A stretch of 64,000 nucleotides of DNA, taken from positions 62,001-126,000 of the forward strand of contig NZ_QCZK02000051.1 in the NCBI RefSeq assembly GCF_003347595.2, given 5' to 3'. The stretch is from Botryobacter ruber. GTDB lineage: Bacteria > Bacteroidota > Bacteroidia > Cytophagales > Hymenobacteraceae. The notes under the pieces were generated by a model. It did not search any database, was not told the DNA's origin, and saw only the letters and a list, made by a program, of their open reading frames with translations. A program made the position numbers and the translations under genes. Shown here in pieces: positions 7,324 through 15,918 of this stretch (the stretch's first letter is position 1; each line of letters starts with the position of its first letter).

Positions 7324-9726
7324 ATGAAAAGAATTATCAAGAAAGTAGCGGTGTTAGGTTCCGGCGTGATGGGCTCCCGCATTGCCTGCCACTTCGCCAA
7401 CATCGGGGTGCAGGTACTTCTGCTGGATATTGTGCCGAAAGAGCTGCTACCGGAAGAACAGGCCAAAGGGCTGACGCTGGAGCGCCCGCAGGTGCGCAAC
7501 CGTATTGTGAACAGTTCTTTGCAGGCTGCAGTTGCCTCCAATCCCTCTCCTCTGTACCGCAAGTCCGACGCCCGCCTCATCCAAACCGGCAACTTCGAGG
7601 ATAACATGAAAGACATCGCCACCGCCGACTGGACCATAGAGGTGGTGGTGGAGAACCTGAAGATAAAGAAGCTGGTATACGACCAGGTAGAGCAGCACCG
7701 TAAACCCGGTACGCTTATCACCTCCAACACCTCCGGCATCCCGATACACCTGATGGCGCAGGATCGCTCCGACGACTTCCGGAAACACTTCTGCGGTACC
7801 CACTTTTTTAACCCGCCCCGCTACCTCAGGCTGCTGGAGATAATCCCGACCCCGGAAACCGACCAAAGCGTAATCGACTTCCTGCTGCACTACGGCGACC
7901 TTTACCTGGGCAAAACCACCGTACTGGCCAAAGACACGCCTGCCTTTATCGCCAACCGCGTGGGCATTTACGGCATTATGCAGACGCTGGCCGTTATGGA
8001 GAAAACAGGTCTGACGATTGACGAGGTAGACAGAATTACGGGGCCGATCATCGGCAGGCCAAAGTCCGCTACCTTCCGCACCCTGGATGTGGTGGGGCTG
8101 GACACGCTGGTAAATGTAGCCAACGGGCTTTTCCAGGCAGGGGAGCAGGACGAGTCGCGGGAGCTGTTTAAAATTCCGGCGTACCTGCAGCAGATGGTGG
8201 ATAACAAGTGGCTCGGCGACAAGACCGGTCAGGGCTTTTACAAAAAAACAAAAGACGCCAAAGGCAAAACAGAAATCCTGACGCTCGACCTGAAAACGAT
8301 GGAGTACGGTCCCAAGCAGAAGGTGAAGTTCCAGAGCCTGGAGGCGCTAAAGCCCATCGAAGACCTGCGGAAGCGGGTAAAGGCATTTTCGCAGCAGACG
8401 GATAAGGCTGCCCAGTTCTTCAACGAAACGTTGTTCGGGCTGTTCCAGTACGTATCGCACCGCATCCCGGAAATATCAGACGAACTCTACCGCATCGACG
8501 ACGCGCTGCGGGCCGGCTTCGGCTGGGAATTGGGCCCGTTCGAGTACTGGGATATACTGGGCGCCCGCGAAACAGCGCAACGCATGACCGAAGCCGGTTA
8601 CGAGCCGGCCGATTGGGTGCTGGACATGCTGCAGCACAACAAGGAGTCGTTTTACATAGTACAGAACGGCACCCGCCGCTACTACGACATCCAAACCCAC
8701 GAGTACAAAGCCATCCCGGGCGCTGAAAACTTCATCATCCTGAACAACCTGCGCGAGAGCAAACTGGTCTGGAAAAATGCCGGCGCCAGCCTGATCGATT
8801 TGGGCGATGGCATCCTGAACGTAGAGTTCCACACCAAGATGAACACGATGGGCGGCGATGTGGTGCAGGGGCTGCACAAAGGCATTGAACTGGCCGAAAA
8901 AGAATTCAGGGGCATGGTAGTAGGAAGTGATGCGGCCAATTTCTCGGCAGGCGCCAACGTGGGGCTGATTTACATGTATGCGCTGGAACAGGAGTACGAC
9001 GAGATCAACTTCATGATAAAGCAGTTCCAGGACACCATGATGCGCATGCGTTATTCGGCTATTCCGGTAGTAGGTGCGCCGCATGGCCTTACGCTGGGCG
9101 GCGGCTGCGAACTAAATCTGCACTGCGACCACATACAGGCTGCTGCCGAAACCTACATGGGACTGGTAGAGTTTGGCGTGGGCCTGATACCCGGCGGCGG
9201 CGGCACCAAAGAAATGACGCTACGGGCATCGGAAAGTTACGAGGAAGGCGACATCGAGTACAACACGCTCAAGAATATCTTCCTCAACATCGGCATGGCC
9301 AAAGTATCTACCTCCGCCAAAGAAGCTTTCGATTTAGGCTATATGCGCAGGGGCGATGGCATCACGATCAACAGCAACCGCCTGTTGGCTGAAGCAAAGG
9401 CACAGGCCATCAGATTGGCGGAAGCAGGCTACACCAAACCGGTTCAGAAAAACAACATCAAAGTGCAGGGCAAAGGCGCGCTGGGCATGTTCCTGACAGG
9501 AGCCAACGCCATGCTCACAGGTGGTTACATTTCGGAACACGACCGTAAAATTTCCGAGAAGCTGGCTTACGTGATGTGCGGCGGCGACCTGTCGTCGCCC
9601 ACCGAAGTAAGCGAGCAATACCTGCTGGACCTGGAACGCGAGTCGTTCCTGTCGCTGACCGGAGAGCGGAAGACGCTGGAGCGCATCCAAAGCATCCTGA
9701 CAACAGGTAAGCCACTGCGGAATTAG
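7324..9726 (+). CDS. fadN: 3-hydroxyacyl-CoA dehydrogenase/enoyl-CoA hydratase (FadN type)
   Basis: An 800-residue fusion that carries out hydration and NAD-dependent dehydrogenation in beta-oxidation. The Rossmann domain comes first (VAVLGSGVMGSRIACHFANIG near the start; GTHFFNPPRYLRLLEIIP; NRVGIYGIM), then the C-terminal dehydrogenase domains, then a crotonase domain with GMVVGSDAANFSAGANV and GLTLGGGCELNLHCD. This order matches Bacillus FadN rather than E. coli FadB. I used the ATG at 7324; a TTG at 7276 overlaps the end of marR. The thiolase and acyl-CoA dehydrogenase follow on the same strand, as in the Bacillus fadNAE operon. Confidence 0.92.
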   Translation: MKRIIKKVAVLGSGVMGSRIACHFANIGVQVLLLDIVPKELLPEEQAKGLTLERPQVRNRIVNSSLQAAVASNPSPLYRKSDARLIQTGNFEDNMKDIATADWTIEVVVENLKIKKLVYDQVEQHRKPGTLITSNTSGIPIHLMAQDRSDDFRKHFCGTHFFNPPRYLRLLEIIPTPETDQSVIDFLLHYGDLYLGKTTVLAKDTPAFIANRVGIYGIMQTLAVMEKTGLTIDEVDRITGPIIGRPKSATFRTLDVVGLDTLVNVANGLFQAGEQDESRELFKIPAYLQQMVDNKWLGDKTGQGFYKKTKDAKGKTEILTLDLKTMEYGPKQKVKFQSLEALKPIEDLRKRVKAFSQQTDKAAQFFNETLFGLFQYVSHRIPEISDELYRIDDALRAGFGWELGPFEYWDILGARETAQRMTEAGYEPADWVLDMLQHNKESFYIVQNGTRRYYDIQTHEYKAIPGAENFIILNNLRESKLVWKNAGASLIDLGDGILNVEFHTKMNTMGGDVVQGLHKGIELAEKEFRGMVVGSDAANFSAGANVGLIYMYALEQEYDEINFMIKQFQDTMMRMRYSAIPVVGAPHGLTLGGGCELNLHCDHIQAAAETYMGLVEFGVGLIPGGGGTKEMTLRASESYEEGDIEYNTLKNIFLNIGMAKVSTSAKEAFDLGYMRRGDGITINSNRLLAEAKAQAIRLAEAGYTKPVQKNNIKVQGKGALGMFLTGANAMLTGGYISEHDRKISEKLAYVMCGGDLSSPTEVSEQYLLDLERESFLSLTGERKTLERIQSILTTGKPLRN

Positions 9727-9734
9727 GTTTCGTT

Positions 9735-9773
9735 ATTGGGAAATCGTAGGGGTACCCTTTACGGGTACCCAAT
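9735..9773. terminator. Hairpin after fadN (GGGTACCC repeat)
   Basis: GGGTACCC at 9750-9757 and again at 9763-9770 (each self-complementary) can form an 8-bp stem over a 5-base loop, extended by ATTGGG (9735) with CCCAAT (9768). There is no U-run, so termination is uncertain. Confidence 0.35.
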
Positions 9774-9821
9774 CAATAGCGAACAATTATTACAGGCAAG
9801 GGCGTTTGAAATATTAACTAC

Positions 9822-9924
9822 AGGAGCAGAGGCTATGGTGGCAGGTGCAGAAAAGTTTGTCTGAATCAGGATAGCATACTTTACTGCATCTCGCCCACAA
9901 GATCCTTCCAGGATGACAAAAGGA
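9822..9924. repeat. Repeat cluster: family A, inverted family E, family F
   Basis: 9822-9850 is a family A copy (core GGCTATGGTGGCAGGTGCAG). 9855-9871 is the reverse complement of family E (TTTGTCTGAATCAGGAT). 9883-9924 is family F (TCGCCCACAAGATCC...GGATGACAAA), seen again at 61273-61316. Together they fill most of the 290-bp gap between fadN and fadA. Confidence 0.8.
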
Positions 9925-10016
9925 GATTAGAAGCAGGAGGGTGGGAAGAGCAGTTTAGCACAACATCAAGCTAGCAAACAACAGTTTAACAATTCAGTAA
10001 TTCAACAATTAAAAAT

Positions 10017-11195
10017 ATGAACAATGCCTATATCGTAGCCGGGTTTCGCAGTGCCGTAGGGAAAGCGCCACGCGGGGTGTTCCGGTTTACCAGACCCGAC
10101 GACCTGGCGGCTGATGTGATCAAGCATCTGTTGGCGGCTGTTCCTGCCCTCGACCCGGAGCGCGTAGATGACCTGATTGTAGGAAATGCGGTGCCGGAGG
10201 CGGAGCAGGGCCTGCAGATTGGCCGTATGATCTCACTGCTGGCGCTGCCCCTGTCGGTGTCGGGCATGACCGTGAACCGCTACTGCGGCTCCGGCGTAGA
10301 AACCATTGCCATGGCCTGCAACCGCATCAGCGCCGGTATGGCCGACTGTATTATTGCCGGCGGAACAGAGTCGATGTCGATGGTGCCGACGGCGGGGTGG
10401 AAGACGGTACCGAATTACAAGATCGCCAAAAACAACCCGGACTGGTACCTGAGCATGGGCCTGACAGCCGAAGCAGTAGCCAAAGACTATAATGTTTCAC
10501 GTGAAGACCAGGACGAATTTGCGTACAAGTCGCACCAGAAGGCGCTGAACGCGATCCAAAACGGCTACTTTAAAGAGCAGATTGTGCCTATTACGGTAGA
10601 GGAAACGTATCTGGATGAAAACGGCAAAAAGAAGACCCACTCGTATGTAGTAGACACCGACGAAGGTCCGCGTGCCGATACTTCGCTGGAGAAACTGGCA
10701 AAACTAAAGCCTGTTTTTGCCATGGGTGGCACGGTAACAGCCGGTAACTCTTCCCAGACGTCGGACGGGGCTGCTTTTGTGCTGGTGATGTCGGAGCGTA
10801 TGGTGAAGGAGCTGAACCTGGAGCCTATTGCCCGCCTCGTCAGCTACGGCACCGGCGGTGTTGATCCGCGTATTATGGGCATGGGTCCGATAGCGGCCGT
10901 ACCAAAAGCCCTGAAAATGGCAGGCATGAAACTAGCCGACATTGACCTGATCGAAATGAACGAAGCCTTCGCGGCGCAGTCTATCGCCGTCATGCGCCAC
11001 CTCAATTTCGACCCGGACAAGCTTAATATCAGCGGCGGCGCCATTGCGCTTGGTCACCCGCTGGGCTGCTCCGGCGCTAAACTGAGCGTGCAGCAGTTTA
11101 GCGAGCTGCGCCGTCTGGGCAAGAAATACGGCATTGTAACGGCCTGCGTTGGCGGCGGACAGGGCGTGGCCGGAATTTATGAACTCTTGAAATAA
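10017..11195 (+). CDS. fadA: Acetyl-CoA C-acyltransferase (thiolase)
   Basis: A 392-residue thiolase that cleaves 3-ketoacyl-CoA to acetyl-CoA and a shortened acyl-CoA. The nucleophilic Cys is in VNRYCGSGVETIAMA (about residue 90), the HxxP-type His in ISGGAIALGHPLGCSGAKL, and the second Cys in VTACVGGGQG near the C-terminus. NEAFAAQ is also present. Length is normal. It follows the FadN-type gene after 290 bp of repeats and precedes the acyl-CoA dehydrogenase by 64 bp. Degradative rather than biosynthetic use is inferred from this context. Confidence 0.93.
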   Translation: MNNAYIVAGFRSAVGKAPRGVFRFTRPDDLAADVIKHLLAAVPALDPERVDDLIVGNAVPEAEQGLQIGRMISLLALPLSVSGMTVNRYCGSGVETIAMACNRISAGMADCIIAGGTESMSMVPTAGWKTVPNYKIAKNNPDWYLSMGLTAEAVAKDYNVSREDQDEFAYKSHQKALNAIQNGYFKEQIVPITVEETYLDENGKKKTHSYVVDTDEGPRADTSLEKLAKLKPVFAMGGTVTAGNSSQTSDGAAFVLVMSERMVKELNLEPIARLVSYGTGGVDPRIMGMGPIAAVPKALKMAGMKLADIDLIEMNEAFAAQSIAVMRHLNFDPDKLNISGGAIALGHPLGCSGAKLSVQQFSELRRLGKKYGIVTACVGGGQGVAGIYELLK

Positions 11196-11259
11196 GCAGA
11201 AGTCACAGGTGCTCCGTATAACACTTCACCTTCTGCTTTAGCTGAAAAAGTAAAATAGT

Positions 11260-13056
11260 ATGGCAATGGATAATGCAAAAAAGGCTGCCCCGGTAAAGGG
11301 CGGTGAATTTCTGATAAAGGAAACCTCTCCGCAAGACGTTTTTATTCCTGCTGAATTCGGGGAGGAGCAGCAGCTGATGGCACAGACCTGCCGCGACTTC
11401 GTGCGCGAGGAAGTTACGCCACTGCTCGACCGCCTCGACAACCACGAGGAAGGCCTGCTCGAAGGACTGATGAAAAAAGCAGGAGAACTCGGTTTGTTCG
11501 CTGTTTCCATGCCGGAGCAGTACGGCGGCCTGAATATGGACTTCGACACCTCGCTGCTCGTTACAGAGTCGGTGGGTAGCGGGCATTCTTTTCCGGTAGC
11601 CTTTGCGGCACATACGGGCATTGGCATGCTCCCCATCCTGTATTTCGGCACCGAAGCGCAAAAGCAGAAGTACCTGCCAAAACTTACCACCGGCGAATGG
11701 ATCTCGTCCTACTGCTTAACTGAACCCGGCTCCGGTTCCGATGCCCTGGCAGCCAAAACCAAAGCAGTATTAAACGACGAAGGCACCCACTACATCCTCA
11801 ACGGACAAAAAATGTGGATAACCAATGCCGGCTTTGCCGATGTGTTCATTGTTTTTGCACAGGTTGATGGCGACAAGTTTACCGGCTTTATTGTGGAAAA
11901 ATCGTTTCCGGGACTAACGCTAGGCAACGAAGAGCATAAAATGGGCATCAAAGGCTCCTCCACCCGCCAGGTCTTTCTCTCCGATTGCCCGGTTCCAAAA
12001 GAAAACATTCTGGGCGAAATAGGCAAAGGCCACCTGATTGCCTTCAACATCCTGAATATAGGCCGCATCAAGCTTGGTGCTGCTACCCTGGGTGCAGCCA
12101 AAGGCGTAGCCGATTTGTCGGTAAAGTATGCCAACGAGCGCGTGCAGTTTAAGCTCCCGATTTCAAAATTTGGCGCTATTAAGCACAAGCTGGCAGAGCA
12201 GGCCATCCGCATTTTTGCTACTGAAGCCGCACTTTACCGCACGGGCATGGATATTTACCGTACAGAGCAGGAATTATTGGCAGCAGGCAAACCAGAGAAC
12301 GAAGCCATGCTGGGAGCTGCCCGCGAGTTTGCCGTAGAGTGTGCCATCCTGAAAGTGGAAGGCTCCGAAATGCTCGATTATGTAACGGATGAAGGGGTGC
12401 AGATCTACGGCGGCTACGGCTACTCCGCCGACTACCCCATGGACCGCGCCTACCGCGACTCGCGCATCAACCGCATCTTCGAGGGCACCAACGAAATTAA
12501 CCGCATGCTGATCGTGGATATGATCCTGAAGAAAGCCATGAGCGGCGAACTCGACCTGATGGGACCGGCACAGGCCGTGCAGCAGGAACTGATGGCCATC
12601 CCGGATTTCGGCACAGAGGAGGAAGGACTGTTTACAGCAGAGAACAAGGCCATCCGGAATATGAAAAAAGCCGTGATGCTGGTAGCAGGTACCGCCGTGC
12701 AGAAATTCATGACCACCTTAGCCAAAGAACAGGAAATCCTGATGGATATTGCCGATATGGTAATCAGGACCTATGTAGCCGAATCGACGCTGCTGCGCGT
12801 GCAGAAACTGATTGGCCTGCGTGGCGAAGAAGCTGTTGCCAGGCAGGTTGATATGGCAAAGGTAGTCGTGAACGATGCCGTAGATACTGTTTTTATGGCT
12901 GGGAAAGACGCCATTGCCGCTATGGCCGAAGGAGACGAACAGCGCCTGTTGTTCATGGGCCTCAAGCGCTTCACCAAGAAAGACCTGTACAACACCAAGG
13001 AAGCACGGCGCCGTATAGCAGCAGCGTTAATAGAGTCGAATGCCTATATTTATTAA
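11260..13056 (+). CDS. fadE: Acyl-CoA dehydrogenase (FadE type)
   Basis: A 598-residue FAD enzyme that introduces the trans-2 double bond in acyl-CoA. The first 400 residues are the standard fold: YCLTEPGSGSDALAAKT (FAD/substrate motif), GQKMWITNAGFADVFIVFA, then QIYGGYGYSADYPMDRAYRDSRINRIFEGTNEI with the catalytic base region. A roughly 180-residue C-terminal extension makes it longer than the usual 380-residue enzymes and similar to Bacillus FadE or very-long-chain types. It ends the fad group and is followed by a good terminator. Confidence 0.93.
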   Translation: MAMDNAKKAAPVKGGEFLIKETSPQDVFIPAEFGEEQQLMAQTCRDFVREEVTPLLDRLDNHEEGLLEGLMKKAGELGLFAVSMPEQYGGLNMDFDTSLLVTESVGSGHSFPVAFAAHTGIGMLPILYFGTEAQKQKYLPKLTTGEWISSYCLTEPGSGSDALAAKTKAVLNDEGTHYILNGQKMWITNAGFADVFIVFAQVDGDKFTGFIVEKSFPGLTLGNEEHKMGIKGSSTRQVFLSDCPVPKENILGEIGKGHLIAFNILNIGRIKLGAATLGAAKGVADLSVKYANERVQFKLPISKFGAIKHKLAEQAIRIFATEAALYRTGMDIYRTEQELLAAGKPENEAMLGAAREFAVECAILKVEGSEMLDYVTDEGVQIYGGYGYSADYPMDRAYRDSRINRIFEGTNEINRMLIVDMILKKAMSGELDLMGPAQAVQQELMAIPDFGTEEEGLFTAENKAIRNMKKAVMLVAGTAVQKFMTTLAKEQEILMDIADMVIRTYVAESTLLRVQKLIGLRGEEAVARQVDMAKVVVNDAVDTVFMAGKDAIAAMAEGDEQRLLFMGLKRFTKKDLYNTKEARRRIAAALIESNAYIY

Positions 13057-13082
13057 GCTATATATTTATTTACGATTTTCTC

Positions 13083-13118
13083 AAAATCCGGCACATTTTG
13101 AGCCGGATTTTTTATTTT
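13083..13118 (+). terminator. Rho-independent terminator of the fad group
   Basis: AAAATCCGGC (13083-13092), a 9-base loop, GCCGGATTTT (13102-13111), then a T-rich tail. Strong intrinsic terminator 27 bp after fadE. Confidence 0.85.
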
Positions 13119-13222
13119 TAAAAGTACAAAAGTGATTTTTTGCCGCCTTTTTGAAACATCCTGACCAAAAATAAGATATTAGCTTTACCGATTCCGTATT
13201 AGGACAAACAGCTAAAAAATGT

Positions 13223-13945
13223 ATGGGAGCAACATGTTTGATTCCCTTCTTTAATGAGAGGGAGCGTATAGCGCAGGTATTGGAAACAGTTACAAAGGTT
13301 AAGAATATAACGCAGGTACTCTGTGTGGACGACGGTTCTACAGATGGTACAGCCGCTTTTATTAAAGCCTATTGGCCTGCGGTAAAGGTGCTGCGCTTAC
13401 ACCAAAACCAGGGGAAGGCGGCTGCTATCAGGCATGGCTTAAAGGCTGCGAAAAATGAAATTATCCTTTTAATGGATGCCGACCTGCAGGACATACAGGC
13501 CGGTGAGATCTATGATGCTATCGCAGCGTTCAAACTCTACCAGTTGGATATGCTCATCCTCCGTCGCATCAACTCGCCGTGGTTTGTAAAGTGGTACCGC
13601 AGCGATATCCTGCTTTCCGGAGAAAGGCTGATCCTGAAAAGTGACCTGAAGAAAATCCTGTCGCAGCCGGTAGAGCGGTACCAACTGGAAGTGGCTATCA
13701 ACAACTACATGCTGCACCACGGTAAAGAAGTGCGCTGGATGCCCTGGTCGGCCCTGAACACCTACAAAGTAGACAAATGGGGTGTGCTGGGCGGATCGCA
13801 CAGGGAGTTTAAAATGTATGTGGAGATTGTAGGCTACGTAGGCCTGGTAAACATGGTGTTGCAGCTCACTTCTTTTGCCACTAAACGCCTGAAGCGGTCT
13901 GCCAAAAGCAGACCGGCACCACCCGTATACGCAGAGGCTATTTAA
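13223..13945 (+). CDS. Family 2 glycosyltransferase (dolichyl-phosphate-mannose-synthase-like)
   Basis: A 240-residue GT-A glycosyltransferase. LIPFFNERERIAQVL near the start, CVDDGSTDGT (about 37-46), NQGKAAAIRHGLKAAK and the metal-binding MDADLQD (about 83-89) are typical of family GT2 enzymes that use nucleotide sugars. YQLEVAINNYM matches the conserved Glu region of the DPM/polyprenyl branch. No membrane segment is obvious, so it is probably a peripheral cytoplasmic enzyme. Acceptor and sugar are unknown. Its end overlaps the convergent neighbour by 8 bp. Confidence 0.85.
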   Translation: MGATCLIPFFNERERIAQVLETVTKVKNITQVLCVDDGSTDGTAAFIKAYWPAVKVLRLHQNQGKAAAIRHGLKAAKNEIILLMDADLQDIQAGEIYDAIAAFKLYQLDMLILRRINSPWFVKWYRSDILLSGERLILKSDLKKILSQPVERYQLEVAINNYMLHHGKEVRWMPWSALNTYKVDKWGVLGGSHREFKMYVEIVGYVGLVNMVLQLTSFATKRLKRSAKSRPAPPVYAEAI

Positions 13946-15401
13946 TCAGGATACGGTTTAGCTGCAACGTCCCCGGCTTTTTGGCAGGTCTTGTTACGGC
14001 TACCATGTCTTTATCTGTAAACCAGGCGGTGTAGCTCTTCACATACGGCACCTCTCCGCTTTTGGCAATATTCAGGCCCAGGGCTACCGGCGCCTCCATC
14101 TGGCCGGTGGCAGTATTTATGCGGCGCAGGTACAGGTCGTATTTCCCGTTCAGCTCCTCCAGCGTTACCAGGCTAAGCGTATTATCGTGCAGGGAATAAC
14201 GGTACGAGATGCCGGAGTAACCTTGTGCGGCAGGCGCTTCCTGCTGCTTTACCAGCACAGAATTCCAGGCAGGTGTCATGTATTCGTCGTAGGCGAACAG
14301 GTGCAGTTCGCGGGCAAAGAAAGGTGCATCTTCGCCACCGGCTGTAAATTTCTTCTCCGCAATAATAATCAGTTTATTATCCGGGGTTAAGATGAGGTCA
14401 GAGAAATAAATGTCTTCTAAACGCGATGCTTTGTTTGCTCCGTCCTTGTAGGCAGCATTTATTTTCTGCAGGTAGTCCGGCGTAAATTTAAACTTCTTGG
14501 CAAATATCATGTCGTTGGCATCAAAATCGAACTTGATCACCTTCAGACTCTGGTACATTCCGGTTGCTTCATCGGCTGTAAGCACTGTTCCGAACAACTG
14601 CCCGCTGGGCATCAGCTTATATTTGCTGTCCAAAATGTAGGTTAGTTTGCCGTTGAACCGGCCACCCACCAGCACCGACATCACTTTGGCATCCGTGTTC
14701 TTTACCGGGTACTGCCTTACGGTCAGGCGCTGCATCTGGTCTGAAATCAGGCTGACATACTGCTCACCGCTGTTGCTGACCTGGATATCGGCGGATAGAA
14801 TATTGCGCATGTCGCCCAGGTAATAATTTACGTCTTTTAGGTTGGAGAAGTGGCTGTCGAACAACGTGCCGCTGATGCTTTTGATCTGCATGCCGCTGTC
14901 GGTGTGGTAGCGGTATACCAGCATTTTGGAGCCATCAGCCGATACGGCTACTCCTGCTCTCCTGCCGGCAGCAGGCGCTTCCAGCAGCTTAGTGCTTTTA
15001 TTTAGTGCTCCTGACGTTAAATTTATCTGGTGCCCGTGCAGTTGCTGCGTTCCCTGCCCGTCGGTGCGGCGTGTGATGACAATAACAGCTTCGGGTGTCG
15101 TAAAGAAGGTTTCGATAGTTTCTTCGCCTGCCAACGGAACAGAAGCACTCCATACTTTTTTCAGGTCGGTATTGTAGCGCTCCACAGCATACGCGCTGGC
15201 TGACTTCTTATTTAACAAGATCAGGTCTTTCTGATTAAGGGTAAGCGCCTTATCCGGCAGCTTGCTGTTGAAAATATCTTCAGCGGGATCAGGAGTATAG
15301 GTGAAGGGAACCGACTCTTTCACTTTCGCCTGCGCCATGCTCAGCACCGGAGTGATTGTCAGTAAAAACGCCAGAATTCGAACGTACAGGTTATTTTTCA
15401 C
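13938..15401 (-). CDS. Secreted protein of unknown function
   Basis: A 487-residue protein with a clear signal peptide (MKNNLYVRILAFLLTITPVLSMAQA). The rest is soluble, rich in beta-strand patterns, with spaced aromatic/Gly segments that could be a beta-propeller, for example DGSKMLVYRYHTDSGMQIKS. I recognise no catalytic motif. It is exported, probably periplasmic or outer-membrane associated; no C-terminal T9SS sorting domain is visible. It overlaps the end of the glycosyltransferase gene tail to tail. Confidence 0.75.
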   Translation of the reverse strand: MKNNLYVRILAFLLTITPVLSMAQAKVKESVPFTYTPDPAEDIFNSKLPDKALTLNQKDLILLNKKSASAYAVERYNTDLKKVWSASVPLAGEETIETFFTTPEAVIVITRRTDGQGTQQLHGHQINLTSGALNKSTKLLEAPAAGRRAGVAVSADGSKMLVYRYHTDSGMQIKSISGTLFDSHFSNLKDVNYYLGDMRNILSADIQVSNSGEQYVSLISDQMQRLTVRQYPVKNTDAKVMSVLVGGRFNGKLTYILDSKYKLMPSGQLFGTVLTADEATGMYQSLKVIKFDFDANDMIFAKKFKFTPDYLQKINAAYKDGANKASRLEDIYFSDLILTPDNKLIIIAEKKFTAGGEDAPFFARELHLFAYDEYMTPAWNSVLVKQQEAPAAQGYSGISYRYSLHDNTLSLVTLEELNGKYDLYLRRINTATGQMEAPVALGLNIAKSGEVPYVKSYTAWFTDKDMVAVTRPAKKPGTLQLNRILIK

Positions 15402-15711
15402 AGGTATAAACAGAAATAATAATCTAAATTAAACAGCTTTTAACGAACAGCAAAATTTTTCCTGCAGGTTTTCCACCGCCACCACACTAAAAGCAAAAAT
15501 GGCAATAACAGCTGTTCGTTTTTATAAATCAACAAATAATTACTTGAATTCAGCACATTATATTGATAATTCCGTATATTGCGCCGCTGTAATACACAGG
15601 CAGTACCAATGCGGCACCCGAAGCAGGTGTTTCAATGCCAGACTACCTGTTTTCTTATGCAGCCTTAGCTTTCTTTTTACTGTTTGGAATGGTTAATAAA
15701 ATGATTTGGCT
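15402..15711. other. Gap of 310 bp without a supported gene
   Basis: AT-rich sequence between the divergent secreted-protein gene and a doubtful small frame. It holds a distant 9-bp inverted pair, AACGAACAG (15442) and CTGTTCGTT (15512). A 65-codon frame at 15499-15696 has no recognisable protein character and I leave it out. Nothing else seen. Confidence 0.5.
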
Positions 15712-15918
15712 ATGAGGTTTTTACTAAAAATATCCGTTTTTATGGCTATTCTCTTAGTAAGCAAGTTCACACGAAAAGAAGAAGCACTCGCTACGCAAAC
15801 TCCTCCTCAAAAAGTGTCTTTATTTCCTGATGTCAGTGCACAACAGGTAAAAATGCAGGCCCTGCCAAGGGATCAGGAGAAGAAAACCCCACTCCACATC
15901 CACCTCTCTTCTTTTTAG
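15712..15918 (+). CDS. Possible small exported protein
   Basis: A 68-residue frame from ATG 15712 beginning MRFLLKISVFMAILLVSKFT, which could be an uncleaved anchor or signal peptide, followed by a polar tail with many Gln/Lys. It overlaps the recG stop by 4 bp, convergent. No family is recognised, and expression is not supported by a visible promoter. It may be a chance frame. Confidence 0.35.
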   Translation: MRFLLKISVFMAILLVSKFTRKEEALATQTPPQKVSLFPDVSAQQVKMQALPRDQEKKTPLHIHLSSF

